From contig NZ_FNRM01000002.1 in NCBI RefSeq assembly GCF_900107845.1, positions 457,312 to 521,311 on the forward strand: a stretch of 64,000 nucleotides of DNA, given 5' to 3'. This document shows, piece after piece, positions 26,282-33,323 of the stretch (within the stretch, counting starts at the first letter, position 1; every line of letters starts with the position of its first letter). A model generated the notes under the pieces. The model did not search any database, had not been told where the DNA came from, and worked only from the letters and a program-made list of their open reading frames with translations. Position numbers and translations under genes: made by a program. The DNA comes from Alkalimonas amylolytica (GTDB lineage: Bacteria; Pseudomonadota; Gammaproteobacteria; Enterobacterales; Alteromonadaceae).

Positions 26282-27700
26282 TTACTTTGCCACCACAGCC
26301 GCAATACCCCGCGCTGTAAACTGCTGTTGCAACGCTTGCTTCGCATCCGGATCGCCATGCACAATCCGCACCTGCTTCGGCTTGCGCCGCATACGACAAA
26401 CAAAATTCAATAAGCCTTGCTGATCGGCATGGGCAGAGTATCCCCCCAGGGATAAAATTTCCGCCCTGAGCGCAACCCGTTCACCATCGATGGTGACGTA
26501 GGCACCTGCTTTGTTGCCAAAACGCTGCAATTGCGCCCCCAGTGTGCCGCGTGCCTGATAACCGACGAAGATCACCTGATGCACCGGATCCGGCAACATC
26601 TGCTTTAAGTAATTAACCACCCGGCCGCCCTGACACATACCGCTGGCAGCAATCACGATGGCCGGCATCCTGGTCTGGGTGAGCCGCTGTACCAACTGCA
26701 GATGCTCAGCAGCCGAGTCCACCGTAATTAACTGTGCAAAGCTCAGCGGGTGCCGTCCCGCAATCACCTTGGCTTTGGCCTCATCATCCCAGCTGTCTTT
26801 AAGTTGGCGGTAAGCACTGGTAAAACGAGCCGCCAAGGGGGAGTCGACTATGACCTTTAATTCATCCCAGCGTAAATGCTGATGAATAGACTGGCCTTTT
26901 AATCGGTGGATTAAGCTTTCCAGCTCGTACAGCAACTCCTGCGTACGGCCAATGCTAAAGGCCGGGAAAATCACCGTGCCATTATCCTGCAACGAGTGCA
27001 GCAGCGCTTTTTTTAATCGCTTGGTCCGTGCTTTACGGTTCTCGTGGTTTTTATCGCCATAGGTGCTCTCAATCACCACAATATCGGCTCCAACAGGCGG
27101 CTTAGGTGCCGGCAATAAGGGCGTATAAGGCGCACCTAAATCTCCGGAAAACACCGTGGTAAACCAGCGCCTGGCTGGCACTGTGCGATGGCGGATCTCC
27201 ACATAAGCCGAGCCCAGAATATGGCCCGCTACCTGAAAGCGGCACTGTACCTGCATCCCCTCAGCCACAGGCAAATCCAACCAGGTTTTGTAATCCACCG
27301 CCACAATTTGCTGCTGCAATAAGGATAAAAAAGTTTCAATCAGAGCCTGGTCGCGGGTCACGCCCACTTTCAGTGCATCTTCGAGCACCAGAGGCAACAG
27401 CAAGGCCGACGCTTTAGTGCAGAAGATAGGGCCGCGAAAACCGGCGGCCAGTAAGTACGGAATCCGCCCGACATGATCAATATGCACATGGGTAACCAGC
27501 AAAGCGCGGATCCCAGCAAGCGGAAAGTCAATCGATGGCTCGCTGGCCGAACCGCCCGGCCCGGCTTCATCGCCCTGGAACAAGCCACAATCGATCAGCA
27601 CACTGTAATCATCCCGCAGCTGGTACTGATGGCATGAGCCTGTTACGCCGTCTACTGCGCCGTGGTGGAGGAAGCTGGGGAAGCTGGTGGTTGTCGACAT
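26282..27700 (-). CDS. Metallo-beta-lactamase-fold beta-CASP nuclease (RNA-processing exonuclease family)
   Basis: 472 residues. The zinc motif HVHIDH lies at 71-76, then a beta-CASP domain (FPAFSIGRTQELLYELE, motif A-C-like parts with SGMCQGGRVVNYL) and the C-terminal GGYSAHADQQGLL motif. These features define the Ysh1/CPSF73-like bacterial family, proposed RNA exonucleases. It shares direction with phoD but with a 75-bp gap, and is probably an ordinary chromosomal gene bordering the repeat-rich patch. Confidence 0.9.
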   Translation of the reverse strand: MSTTTSFPSFLHHGAVDGVTGSCHQYQLRDDYSVLIDCGLFQGDEAGPGGSASEPSIDFPLAGIRALLVTHVHIDHVGRIPYLLAAGFRGPIFCTKASALLLPLVLEDALKVGVTRDQALIETFLSLLQQQIVAVDYKTWLDLPVAEGMQVQCRFQVAGHILGSAYVEIRHRTVPARRWFTTVFSGDLGAPYTPLLPAPKPPVGADIVVIESTYGDKNHENRKARTKRLKKALLHSLQDNGTVIFPAFSIGRTQELLYELESLIHRLKGQSIHQHLRWDELKVIVDSPLAARFTSAYRQLKDSWDDEAKAKVIAGRHPLSFAQLITVDSAAEHLQLVQRLTQTRMPAIVIAASGMCQGGRVVNYLKQMLPDPVHQVIFVGYQARGTLGAQLQRFGNKAGAYVTIDGERVALRAEILSLGGYSAHADQQGLLNFVCRMRRKPKQVRIVHGDPDAKQALQQQFTARGIAAVVAK

Positions 27701-27720
27701 CCTGTCTGCCTTTTTTGGTT

Positions 27721-27760
27721 TTGAGTGTTGAGTTTTAAGTGTTTAGTTTGGTTTTGAGTT
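27721..27760. repeat. AT-rich GAGTTTT-type repeat, inverted relative to the array at 28206
   Basis: Several imperfect TTGAGTTTT/GTTTAGTTTGG units. Read on the minus strand they give CTCAAAAC/CTAAACAC elements like those on the other side of the broken four-helix-bundle gene, so the gene is bracketed by inverted simple repeats. Confidence 0.6.
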
Positions 27761-28116
27761 GGCTTGGCTGGTTTTTACTATTTTGGTCAATAGCTTAACG
27801 AGATCATCGGTTTGCTCTAACAAGCTTGCTACGTGTGGTTGTTTGTTATCGAGGTAGCCGGTTACACACAAGAGTTCCAACCAGTATTTGGTTTCTCTGG
27901 ACTCTTTACTGGCTATACTCATTTTGGCGATAAATCCGCTCTCGAGTGACCGGCCTGAGCCTCGTTGATGTTCGCACCGATGGAAGTACCGCAGCGAAGC
28001 AGCTGCTTAGAGAGGACATATTCTTTGTGTTCTTTGGTCAAGAACTGATAAAGCTTAACAACCCGAACAGCAAAATCAAAAGACTTGCTCAGCACCCTGC
28101 TTGACTCAACCGGCAT
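27743..28116 (-). pseudogene. Four-helix-bundle (S23/IVS-type) protein, frameshifted
   Basis: The first part reads MPVESSRVLSKSFDFAVRVV...GTSIGANINEAQAGHSRAD, a standard opening of the four-helix-bundle proteins found in 23S rRNA intervening sequences and scattered as free genes. At about 27961 the frame ends within a few codons, while the next frame continues with FIAKMSIASKESRETKYWLELL and runs to a stop at 27743. Adding one T to the GGATTTATC stretch would restore a single ORF of ~125 residues. Start chosen at the ATG at 28116 with GGGG upstream. Function of the family is unknown; it often travels with variable DNA. Confidence 0.8.
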
Positions 28117-28205
28117 CCAAAGCCCCATCAACTCAATACAAAGCACTATTTATAGATCATAAATGAAACATCAGCAACCAATAATTCACCACCAAAAACT
28201 AAACA

Positions 28206-28258
28206 CTCAAAACTCAAAACTCAAAACTCAAAACTCAAAACTCAAAACTCAAAACTCA
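28206..28258. repeat. Tandem 7-bp repeat array (CTCAAAA), seven full copies
   Basis: Seven perfect head-to-tail CTCAAAA units plus a partial eighth. The array is non-coding and lies just upstream of the four-helix-bundle gene. Such arrays can change length by slippage. Confidence 0.9.
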
Positions 28259-28287
28259 TGTACTCAGTTTGCTTGCACAAAGCAAAG

Positions 28288-28373
28288 CGCTAATAAAAAT
28301 CCTCACAAAAATAGTCAAAAGCAGCCAAGCCAGCTCTTAATTCACAATTCAACATTCACAATTCAAAATTCAA
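28288..28373. repeat. 86-bp direct repeat, copy A
   Basis: Identical over 86 bp to 29067-29152. It starts CGCTAATAAAAATCC, has a short GC-richer core (GCAGCCAAGCCAGC) and ends in ATTCACAATTC-type AT repeats. The two copies bracket the MazEF-like pair, with copy A 14 bp past the toxin stop. Confidence 0.92.
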
Positions 28374-28387
28374 AAAAACTCAGAACC

Positions 28388-28747
28388 CTAGCCAGCTGTT
28401 TTGGCTAAACAATCGCAACCAAAGTAGCGACAGAAGTCCAGCTGTAGTTGCTGAAATCGTTTTTGATTTAACGCACCATAAGACTTGATAACGACCTGCT
28501 TTGAAATGACAAAAGTTTTTCTAACCATAACTTTAGAGCTTTTTGGCAAAGACCCTGACGAAAAGTCGGCTTGCTCAATCAAAGATTCATCTCCATGAAG
28601 TACACCAATTTTGCTACTGACGGGAATGCCAACAAAGTCATCAAATGGCAAGTTGTCTTTAAAAACGATGACAGGTCTTAACTTGCTTTCTTGCAAGTCA
28701 GAGAAATAAAACTTACAAAGTACCAGCTCTCCTTGCTTTAATTCCAT
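28388..28747 (-). CDS. PemK/MazF-like toxin
   Basis: 119 residues. The N-terminal KQGELVLCKFYFSDLQESKLRPVIVF segment and later GIPVSSKIG strand match the PemK/MazF family of ribosome-independent or -dependent endoribonucleases (SH3-like barrel). The start codon overlaps the antitoxin end by 10 bp, the usual arrangement. The conserved Arg-Pro in KLRPVIV is present. It is the second gene of a two-gene cassette lying between identical 86-bp repeats. Toxic activity is inferred from the family. Confidence 0.82.
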   Translation of the reverse strand: MELKQGELVLCKFYFSDLQESKLRPVIVFKDNLPFDDFVGIPVSSKIGVLHGDESLIEQADFSSGSLPKSSKVMVRKTFVISKQVVIKSYGALNQKRFQQLQLDFCRYFGCDCLAKTAG

Positions 28748-28944
28748 GCCTCATCCTCTTCAGCATCCCTCCATTCCTCAACCGTGCCTGCAGAGTGATT
28801 TGAAATAGCCTGAAGCTCCACATCAACAGTGTTTTCTTGAATCAGAATAACAACCTTTGCGTGCTTGTTTTGCAATCTGCGATATTCTTCTGGAATGCGG
28901 ATAATCCCTCCCTGAATATCAGTTTCAAACTCAACTGCGTACAT
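28738..28944 (-). CDS. MazE-like antitoxin
   Basis: 68 residues from the ATG at 28944, which has AGAGG eight bases upstream; an open frame continues 54 bp further but without a better start signal. The N-terminal half (YAVEFETDIQGGIIRIPEEYRR) resembles AbrB/MazE-type DNA-binding antitoxins, and the acidic C-terminal tail (EEWRDAEEDEAWN) would wrap the toxin. It precedes and overlaps the PemK/MazF-like gene. The pairing is clear; the exact antitoxin family is less so. Confidence 0.72.
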   Translation of the reverse strand: MYAVEFETDIQGGIIRIPEEYRRLQNKHAKVVILIQENTVDVELQAISNHSAGTVEEWRDAEEDEAWN

Positions 28945-29066
28945 TTTGATTACCTCTGGCTGCCAATCCTTTTCCAACATTCTATACCCAAATCTCAAGC
29001 AAGTCGAAATAGAGGCTTAATTTATGAACAGATCCTTGACAATTGACTGGGCTTTCGCAAAGCGAA

Positions 29067-29152
29067 CGCTAATAAAAATCCTCACAAAAATAGTCAAAAG
29101 CAGCCAAGCCAGCTCTTAATTCACAATTCAACATTCACAATTCAAAATTCAA
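29067..29152. repeat. 86-bp direct repeat, copy B
   Basis: Identical to 28288-28373 (offset 779 bp). It lies upstream of the MazE-like gene and runs straight into more ATTCAAC repeats and then the end of the vapC-like gene. Confidence 0.92.
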
Positions 29153-29185
29153 CATTCAACATTCAACATTCACAATCCAACATTC
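29121..29185. repeat. AT-rich ATTCAAC/ATTCACA repeat array
   Basis: About seven imperfect copies of 7- to 9-bp ATTCAAC, ATTCACA and ATTCAAA units, overlapping the end of 86-bp copy B. A shorter set of the same kind (CCAACATTCAACATTCATC) lies at 29942-29970 beyond the VapC-like pair, so similar AT repeats bracket this cassette too. Confidence 0.75.
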
Positions 29186-29603
29186 ATAATTGACATTGAA
29201 AAGGATTAACCGCAGCCACCCCACTAAAATCAGCCACATTTCGGGTAACAACCATCATGTTATGCACCTGAGCCGTAGCAGCAATCAGGCCATCCATCAC
29301 AGCAACGCGATCAGGTACATTCATTTTGGCAAACTGCAATGCCACAGCTGCCGTTATATCCAGTATCCGACCATGAAAATGCACTTTTACATAGTGGTCC
29401 AGCCAGGTTCGTAGATGCGCTCCCTGAGTTGGATCTTTGCGTTCTAATGACAACACACCAATCTCCAACTCAGTCAACGTAACCACTGATATAAAAAGAT
29501 CGTCCGCTGCAACCGTTTGCGCCCACTGCCTGACATAGGGATCAAGCCGGTCTGTGCCCGATTTGCGTAGTTCAGAAATGACGTTGGTATCCAGCAAATA
29601 CAT
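29184..29603 (-). CDS. VapC/FitB-like PIN-domain toxin
   Basis: 139 residues. PIN-domain acidic residues are visible: LLDTNVISEL (D5), the TLTELEIG glutamate near 45, and VMDGLIAATA with D104, followed by TRNVADF. PIN toxins are Mg-dependent ribonucleases that usually cut tRNA or rRNA. Its ATG overlaps the antitoxin stop by one base (TGATG), tying the two genes together. The family call is strong; the target RNA is not predictable. Confidence 0.9.
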   Translation of the reverse strand: MYLLDTNVISELRKSGTDRLDPYVRQWAQTVAADDLFISVVTLTELEIGVLSLERKDPTQGAHLRTWLDHYVKVHFHGRILDITAAVALQFAKMNVPDRVAVMDGLIAATAQVHNMMVVTRNVADFSGVAAVNPFQCQL

Positions 29604-29854
29604 CAGAAATGCACTTCTCTTGCTTTGTCTTTGCTCCGAACCAGCTCAAAATCAATTTCAGCCACAGCAGGATAGGTCAATAAATCAGTAATATGCTCAA
29701 CTTTAGCGGTTAGTTTGTGATAGTCCTCTGCAGATAACAGCACCGCCTCCAACTCACCACGGTTGGTAATATGCACAGGCCCTGACTTTGCGGCCCGCTT
29801 GGCAGCCGCTGCATCATGATTAAACTCCCGACTGGTTACTGTAGTCACCGGCAT
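29603..29854 (-). CDS. Phd/YefM-family antitoxin
   Basis: 83 residues. The N-terminus VTSREFNHDAAAAKRAAKSGPVHITNRGE fits the Phd/YefM DNA-binding fold, including the conserved NRG(E) turn, and residues 55-83 form the variable toxin-binding tail. A GGGGGT ribosome site and an inverted-repeat operator overlapping the promoter sit just upstream, in line with autoregulation of Phd-type modules. First gene of the pair with the PIN toxin. Confidence 0.9.
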   Translation of the reverse strand: MPVTTVTSREFNHDAAAAKRAAKSGPVHITNRGELEAVLLSAEDYHKLTAKVEHITDLLTYPAVAEIDFELVRSKDKAREVHF

Positions 29855-29856
29855 AC

Positions 29857-29914
29857 ATGTACCCCCAAATAAGATATTGTAGGTACATTATAGATCAACA
29901 AGGCAGAGCTGCAA
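29857..29914 (-). promoter_or_regulatory. Promoter and autoregulatory operator of the Phd/VapC-like pair
   Basis: Minus strand: TTGCAG (29914-29909), 16 bp, TATAAT (29892-29887, perfect -10). ATGTACC at 29857-29863 and GGTACAT at 29882-29888 form a 7-bp inverted repeat, one arm overlapping the -10, the other the ribosome binding site. Confidence 0.65.
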
Positions 29915-29976
29915 AAAAAAGAAAAGAATTCCCACTAAAACCCAACATTCAACATTCATCACTCAACATTACTTTC

Positions 29977-31083
29977 TCAACTCTTAAGTTTTAGCCTTTG
30001 TAAAAGCCGTTGCAAGAGCTTCAAGCGAGGGGTAGGACTCATGCCCTGCCGTGTTTGTTGAAACTGCAGGAGTTGCTCACGCCCATCGGCTACATTGAGC
30101 TGTGTTTGCTCTACCTGCCAGTGCATCAATACAGCGACAAAGCCACGTTGTTGCAATAGTTCTTGCACAGTCTGGTGATGTTCTGCCGGGATAAAGGAGT
30201 CGATCACGCAATCGGTCACGCCATGTTCGGCCAGCCAGAAATCAACCAACTCAGGCAATAAACCGGCACTGATAATACGCTGTGTCACATCGGCCCAATC
30301 GTACTGGCGCTTGGTTTCGCCGGCAAACTGATACTCCTGATAGCGGGCACAAATCAAAGCCGATAACGCCTCAGGTGCCTGCAACCGGCCGCGAGCCACC
30401 TTGCTGTACAGCAAGTCACCGGAAATCAGCACTGCCCGCGATGGCGAGAAAGCCTGTCGTGCCAGTGTGGTCTTGCCAAAACCTGGCGGTTGCAACAACA
30501 AGTAGGCATAGGGCCTCAGATTTTGCACATGCACGACAAAACGTCTGACTGGATCGGAAGAGCGGATAAACCCCGTCCCCTGCAACTTCCAGGCATATGG
30601 TCTGAGCAAAGTCTCCAGGCCTTTTTGGCTTGGAAAGCGAAATGCCTGCCCAGCGATATTCAGTGTGCTCCAGCGCCGCCGACCCGCAGCGATCCCCTGC
30701 TCCAGCACCAACACCCCGGAGCTGCTAAGACGCTGCATCAACTGCTGAATAAATTGCTTTTTGCCACTGGCATGATGCAGGGATGACAGCACAATCACAT
30801 CAAAATGTTCATCCGGCAGTTGTTGCAGTGCTTGCTGGCGAAACTCACAGTCCGGATAGCTGGCTTGCGCCTGGGTGATGCACCCGGCCGAAGGATCAGT
30901 CCCCAGCACCCGGGATGCACCTGAAAAATGGGCAAAGCCGCACAACAGGCCATCACCACACATCAGATGCAATACACGCAAGCCCTTCAAATCAGGCAGG
31001 CGCAGCAGCTCGATGCGTGGCAGTGAGATACCCGAGTGCAGAAACTCGTATTCAGAAGACGCCAGATCAGGATCCAAGCTCAA
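29977..31083 (-). CDS. Methyltransferase fused to a P-loop kinase-like domain
   Basis: About 368 residues. Residues ~30-150 form a class I SAM-dependent methyltransferase (RVLHLMCGDGLLCGF as the glycine-rich motif I, then VLGTDPSAG and FDVIVLSSLHH). Residues ~190-350 carry a Walker A, LLQPPGFGKTTLARQAF, as in zeta-toxin or AAA-type small kinases. No ATG precedes the conserved region; I choose a TTG at 31083 with GAGG five bases before it, while a GTG at 31110 lacks spacing for a ribosome site. No partner gene is evident; the substrate is unknown. The domain pairing is unusual. Confidence 0.7.
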   Translation of the reverse strand: MSLDPDLASSEYEFLHSGISLPRIELLRLPDLKGLRVLHLMCGDGLLCGFAHFSGASRVLGTDPSAGCITQAQASYPDCEFRQQALQQLPDEHFDVIVLSSLHHASGKKQFIQQLMQRLSSSGVLVLEQGIAAGRRRWSTLNIAGQAFRFPSQKGLETLLRPYAWKLQGTGFIRSSDPVRRFVVHVQNLRPYAYLLLQPPGFGKTTLARQAFSPSRAVLISGDLLYSKVARGRLQAPEALSALICARYQEYQFAGETKRQYDWADVTQRIISAGLLPELVDFWLAEHGVTDCVIDSFIPAEHHQTVQELLQQRGFVAVLMHWQVEQTQLNVADGREQLLQFQQTRQGMSPTPRLKLLQRLLQRLKLKS

Positions 31084-31161
31084 AACAACCTCAACAAAAA
31101 AGACGAACACCCTCTTTGCCCGCTGGCAGAATAAACAAACGGCAGCAAGCTAAAGCGGGGG

Positions 31162-31189
31162 TTACGATAGCACAGGATTCATGTAAAAT
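31162..31189 (+). promoter_or_regulatory. Candidate promoter of the isolated gspG
   Basis: An extended -10, TG followed by TAAAAT (31184-31189), with TTACGA 16 bp upstream. It lies 33 bp before the ATG and shows that gspG here has its own start signal. Confidence 0.5.
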
Positions 31190-31221
31190 ACCCGCATTGT
31201 TGTTGAGATAAGGTCTATTTT

Positions 31222-31620
31222 ATGCGTAACCATGGTGTCCGATCGGGCTTTACCCTGATTGAGTTATTGATAGTGATGGTCATTTTAGGCTTGTTGGCGT
31301 CCCTGGTCGCGCCTGCGATGTTCTCGAAAGTCGACTCATCCAAGCGCAATACCGCAGAAACCCAGATGCAGATGCTGGCTACCTCGCTGGATGCCTACCG
31401 GCTCGACGTTGGCCGCTACCCGGAGCGGCTGGATGAATTGCTGCGCTCCGATGCCCGCAACTGGGATGGTCCTTACCTGCCACGCGAAGTACCGCTGGAT
31501 CCCTGGGATAACCCCTATGTGTATCAGCGCATCAGCAACAATCAGTACAGTCTGAAGAGCCTTGGCGCAGATGGGCGTGAAGGCGGCGAAGGCGATGACG
31601 CCGATATTGTTTACCGCTAA
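31222..31620 (+). CDS. gspG: GspG-type major pseudopilin of a type II secretion system
   Basis: 132 residues. The prepilin site RSG/FTLIELLIVMVILGLLASLVAP has the Glu at +5, and the rest follows GspG: SSKRNTAETQMQML, LDVGRYPERLDELL, DPWDNPYVYQ and an acidic loop (LGADGREGGEGDDAD) that binds calcium in GspG proteins. It stands alone on the plus strand between a methyltransferase and gdpD, about 8 kb from a type II secretion cluster that has every pseudopilin gene except G. The simplest reading is that this is the missing major pseudopilin. A GGT-rich ribosome site lies 8-9 bases upstream. Confidence 0.93.
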   Translation: MRNHGVRSGFTLIELLIVMVILGLLASLVAPAMFSKVDSSKRNTAETQMQMLATSLDAYRLDVGRYPERLDELLRSDARNWDGPYLPREVPLDPWDNPYVYQRISNNQYSLKSLGADGREGGEGDDADIVYR

Positions 31621-31662
31621 GCAGTGACCAACACGCAATGCACAGCATTGTGCTTACACTAA

Positions 31663-31679
31663 GGGGCGCTCAACGCCCC
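31663..31679. terminator. GC-rich hairpin between convergent gspG and gdpD
   Basis: GGGGCG-CTCAA-CGCCCC forms a perfect 6-bp GC stem that overlaps the gdpD stop codon and lies 43 bp after the gspG stop. There is no T-tract in either direction, so it would act as a weak or Rho-assisted bidirectional terminator. Confidence 0.4.
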
Positions 31680-32611
31680 GCAGCACCCACATCATCGCCA
31701 CAAAAATAAGCCACACCCCAGTGCTGCAAACGCAGTATCACGGGTTGTGGTACCACACCGCCAGACCAGGCGCAAAGCAAAATTCCGGCCGCCTTACAGG
31801 CAGCCACGGTCTGCTCATTCACATCGCTATAGTGCATAAACCAGCCGCGGCCCCCCTGTTTGGCAATCGCCGCCGCCAACCGCTCTGCAGCCGATCCCGG
31901 ATACTGCTTTGGATGATGGGCCACCGGCCAAAGCCCACCGCCAAGCTTCGCCGCCTCAGTCAGGATCTGTTGCCGGCGAAGGGAGGGCTCCGGGGTATGC
32001 GGATTGGCTGGCATCAGCCCAAGCCAGGGCAATGGGTGGGTGGTGTACCAGCGCGGACAGCTGCTGTGCTGGCCCAGCCAGTTCAATGCATCCCAATGAA
32101 AACTGCAAAACACGGTGTGCGCTGCGGCTTGCTCGTTCGCAATCTCCGCCAAAGCCTTGCGCGCCAAAGGCAACCAGGCCTGCGCCTCACGCTCTGGCAC
32201 CGGCGTTTTTAGCTCGGCCACGCACAAAAAATCAGCCCGCTGCCGGCACAGTGCCAGCAGCTCACGAAACAAGGGAATACGCGCCTCGGCAATATCGGCC
32301 TTCAATGGATGCGCATTCGCATACAAGCTGCCCGGCTTTTGCTCACCAATGCGGTACTGCTGCAGTTCGTTGTAATTTAGCTGATGAATGGCCGGCGTTG
32401 GGCCTTGCTCAGACAGCCAATCGCCGTCTTGGTGGCGGCAAAAGCCCCGGTTCAACCGGCCATCGTGATGCAGCACCAGGGCTCCATCGGCGGTGAGGCG
32501 CAGATCGCACTCAACCCCTACACAGCCAGGCTGCTGCAGGGCAAACTGAAAAGCAGCCAGGCTGTTTTCCGGCATCAGGCCAGCAAAACCACGGTGGGCA
32601 ATCAATTGCAT
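31670..32611 (-). CDS. Glycerophosphodiester phosphodiesterase
   Basis: 313 residues, cytoplasmic (no signal peptide). The GDPD catalytic set is intact: AHRG (5-8), PENS (14-17), VECDLRLT near 33, HHDGRLNRG near 48 and AELKTP near 145. The enzyme cleaves glycerophosphodiesters to glycerol-3-phosphate and an alcohol. An AGGAG six bases before the ATG is a strong ribosome site. It follows cysC by 85 bp in the same direction. It may recycle lipid-derived phosphodiesters or fragments of the local glycerol-phosphate polymer; context cannot decide. Confidence 0.93.
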   Translation of the reverse strand: MQLIAHRGFAGLMPENSLAAFQFALQQPGCVGVECDLRLTADGALVLHHDGRLNRGFCRHQDGDWLSEQGPTPAIHQLNYNELQQYRIGEQKPGSLYANAHPLKADIAEARIPLFRELLALCRQRADFLCVAELKTPVPEREAQAWLPLARKALAEIANEQAAAHTVFCSFHWDALNWLGQHSSCPRWYTTHPLPWLGLMPANPHTPEPSLRRQQILTEAAKLGGGLWPVAHHPKQYPGSAAERLAAAIAKQGGRGWFMHYSDVNEQTVAACKAAGILLCAWSGGVVPQPVILRLQHWGVAYFCGDDVGAAGR

Positions 32612-32696
32612 TTAAACTCCTGGAATGCACCTATTACGGTGCTATGGCAACTTATACAAACACACGTCGGGCTCTTACCCCGAAGGTTCCAAGGCC

Positions 32697-33305
32697 CTAT
32701 TCGGTTTCAATAGCAGGAATTAGCTGATGCTGCTCCAGCCACTGCACCACTCGAGCGGCAGCCTCATCAATGGCTAACGACGCTGTCTGCAGATGAATTT
32801 CCGGTGCGCCGGGCGCTTCGTAGGGCGCACTGATGCCGGTAAAATCAGCAATGTCACCAGCCCTGGCCCGTCGGTACATGCCTTTGGGATCGCGCTGCTC
32901 ACAAAGTTCCAGCGGCGTATCGACATAAACTTCCACAAAGTACCCCTTGGCCAAAGCGCGGACACGCTGACGCTCAGCCGCATAGGGTGAAATAAAGGCA
33001 CATCCGACAATAAGACCAGCATCCAGCATCAAAGCGGCCACTTCGCCCACACGACGAATATTCTCACTGCGCGAGTCAGGATCAAAGCCCAAATCTGCAT
33101 TGAGGCCATGGCGCACATTATCACCATCCAACAAATAGGTAGCGCAGCCGCGTTCAAACAATATACGGTCTACTGCATTGGCAATGCTTGATTTACCTGA
33201 CGCTGATAAACCGGTATACCACAACAGGCAGGGATGATGTCCATAAAGGTCCCGGCGCTCCCGGCTCTGAACCGCTGTCGGATGCCATACCAGATTCGTT
33301 TGCAT
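32697..33305 (-). CDS. cysC: Adenylylsulfate (APS) kinase
   Basis: 202 residues. The P-loop GLSASGKSS is at 32-40, with the LDGDNVRHGLNADLGF segment and the FISPYAAER segment typical of CysC; it phosphorylates APS to PAPS. Last gene of an operon with a sulfotransferase, cysD, cysN and a sulfate permease. No PAPS reductase (cysH) is in the operon, so the PAPS here more likely feeds sulfation than assimilation. Confidence 0.96.
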   Translation of the reverse strand: MQTNLVWHPTAVQSRERRDLYGHHPCLLWYTGLSASGKSSIANAVDRILFERGCATYLLDGDNVRHGLNADLGFDPDSRSENIRRVGEVAALMLDAGLIVGCAFISPYAAERQRVRALAKGYFVEVYVDTPLELCEQRDPKGMYRRARAGDIADFTGISAPYEAPGAPEIHLQTASLAIDEAAARVVQWLEQHQLIPAIETE

Positions 33306-33323
33306 ACAAAGCCTCTATTCGCT

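Noticed and set aside
28206-28258. CRISPR-like regularity of short repeats
   Set aside because: Units are 7 bp with no spacers; it is a simple tandem array, and no cas genes are present.
28288-29152. Integron attC-type recombination sites around the TA cassettes
   Set aside because: The 86-bp repeats lack the paired inverted core sites with GTT and the imperfect stem expected for attC, and no integrase is in the window.
31909-32496. 195-codon open frame on the plus strand opposite gdpD
   Set aside because: gdpD keeps all catalytic motifs and a strong ribosome site; this frame shows none.
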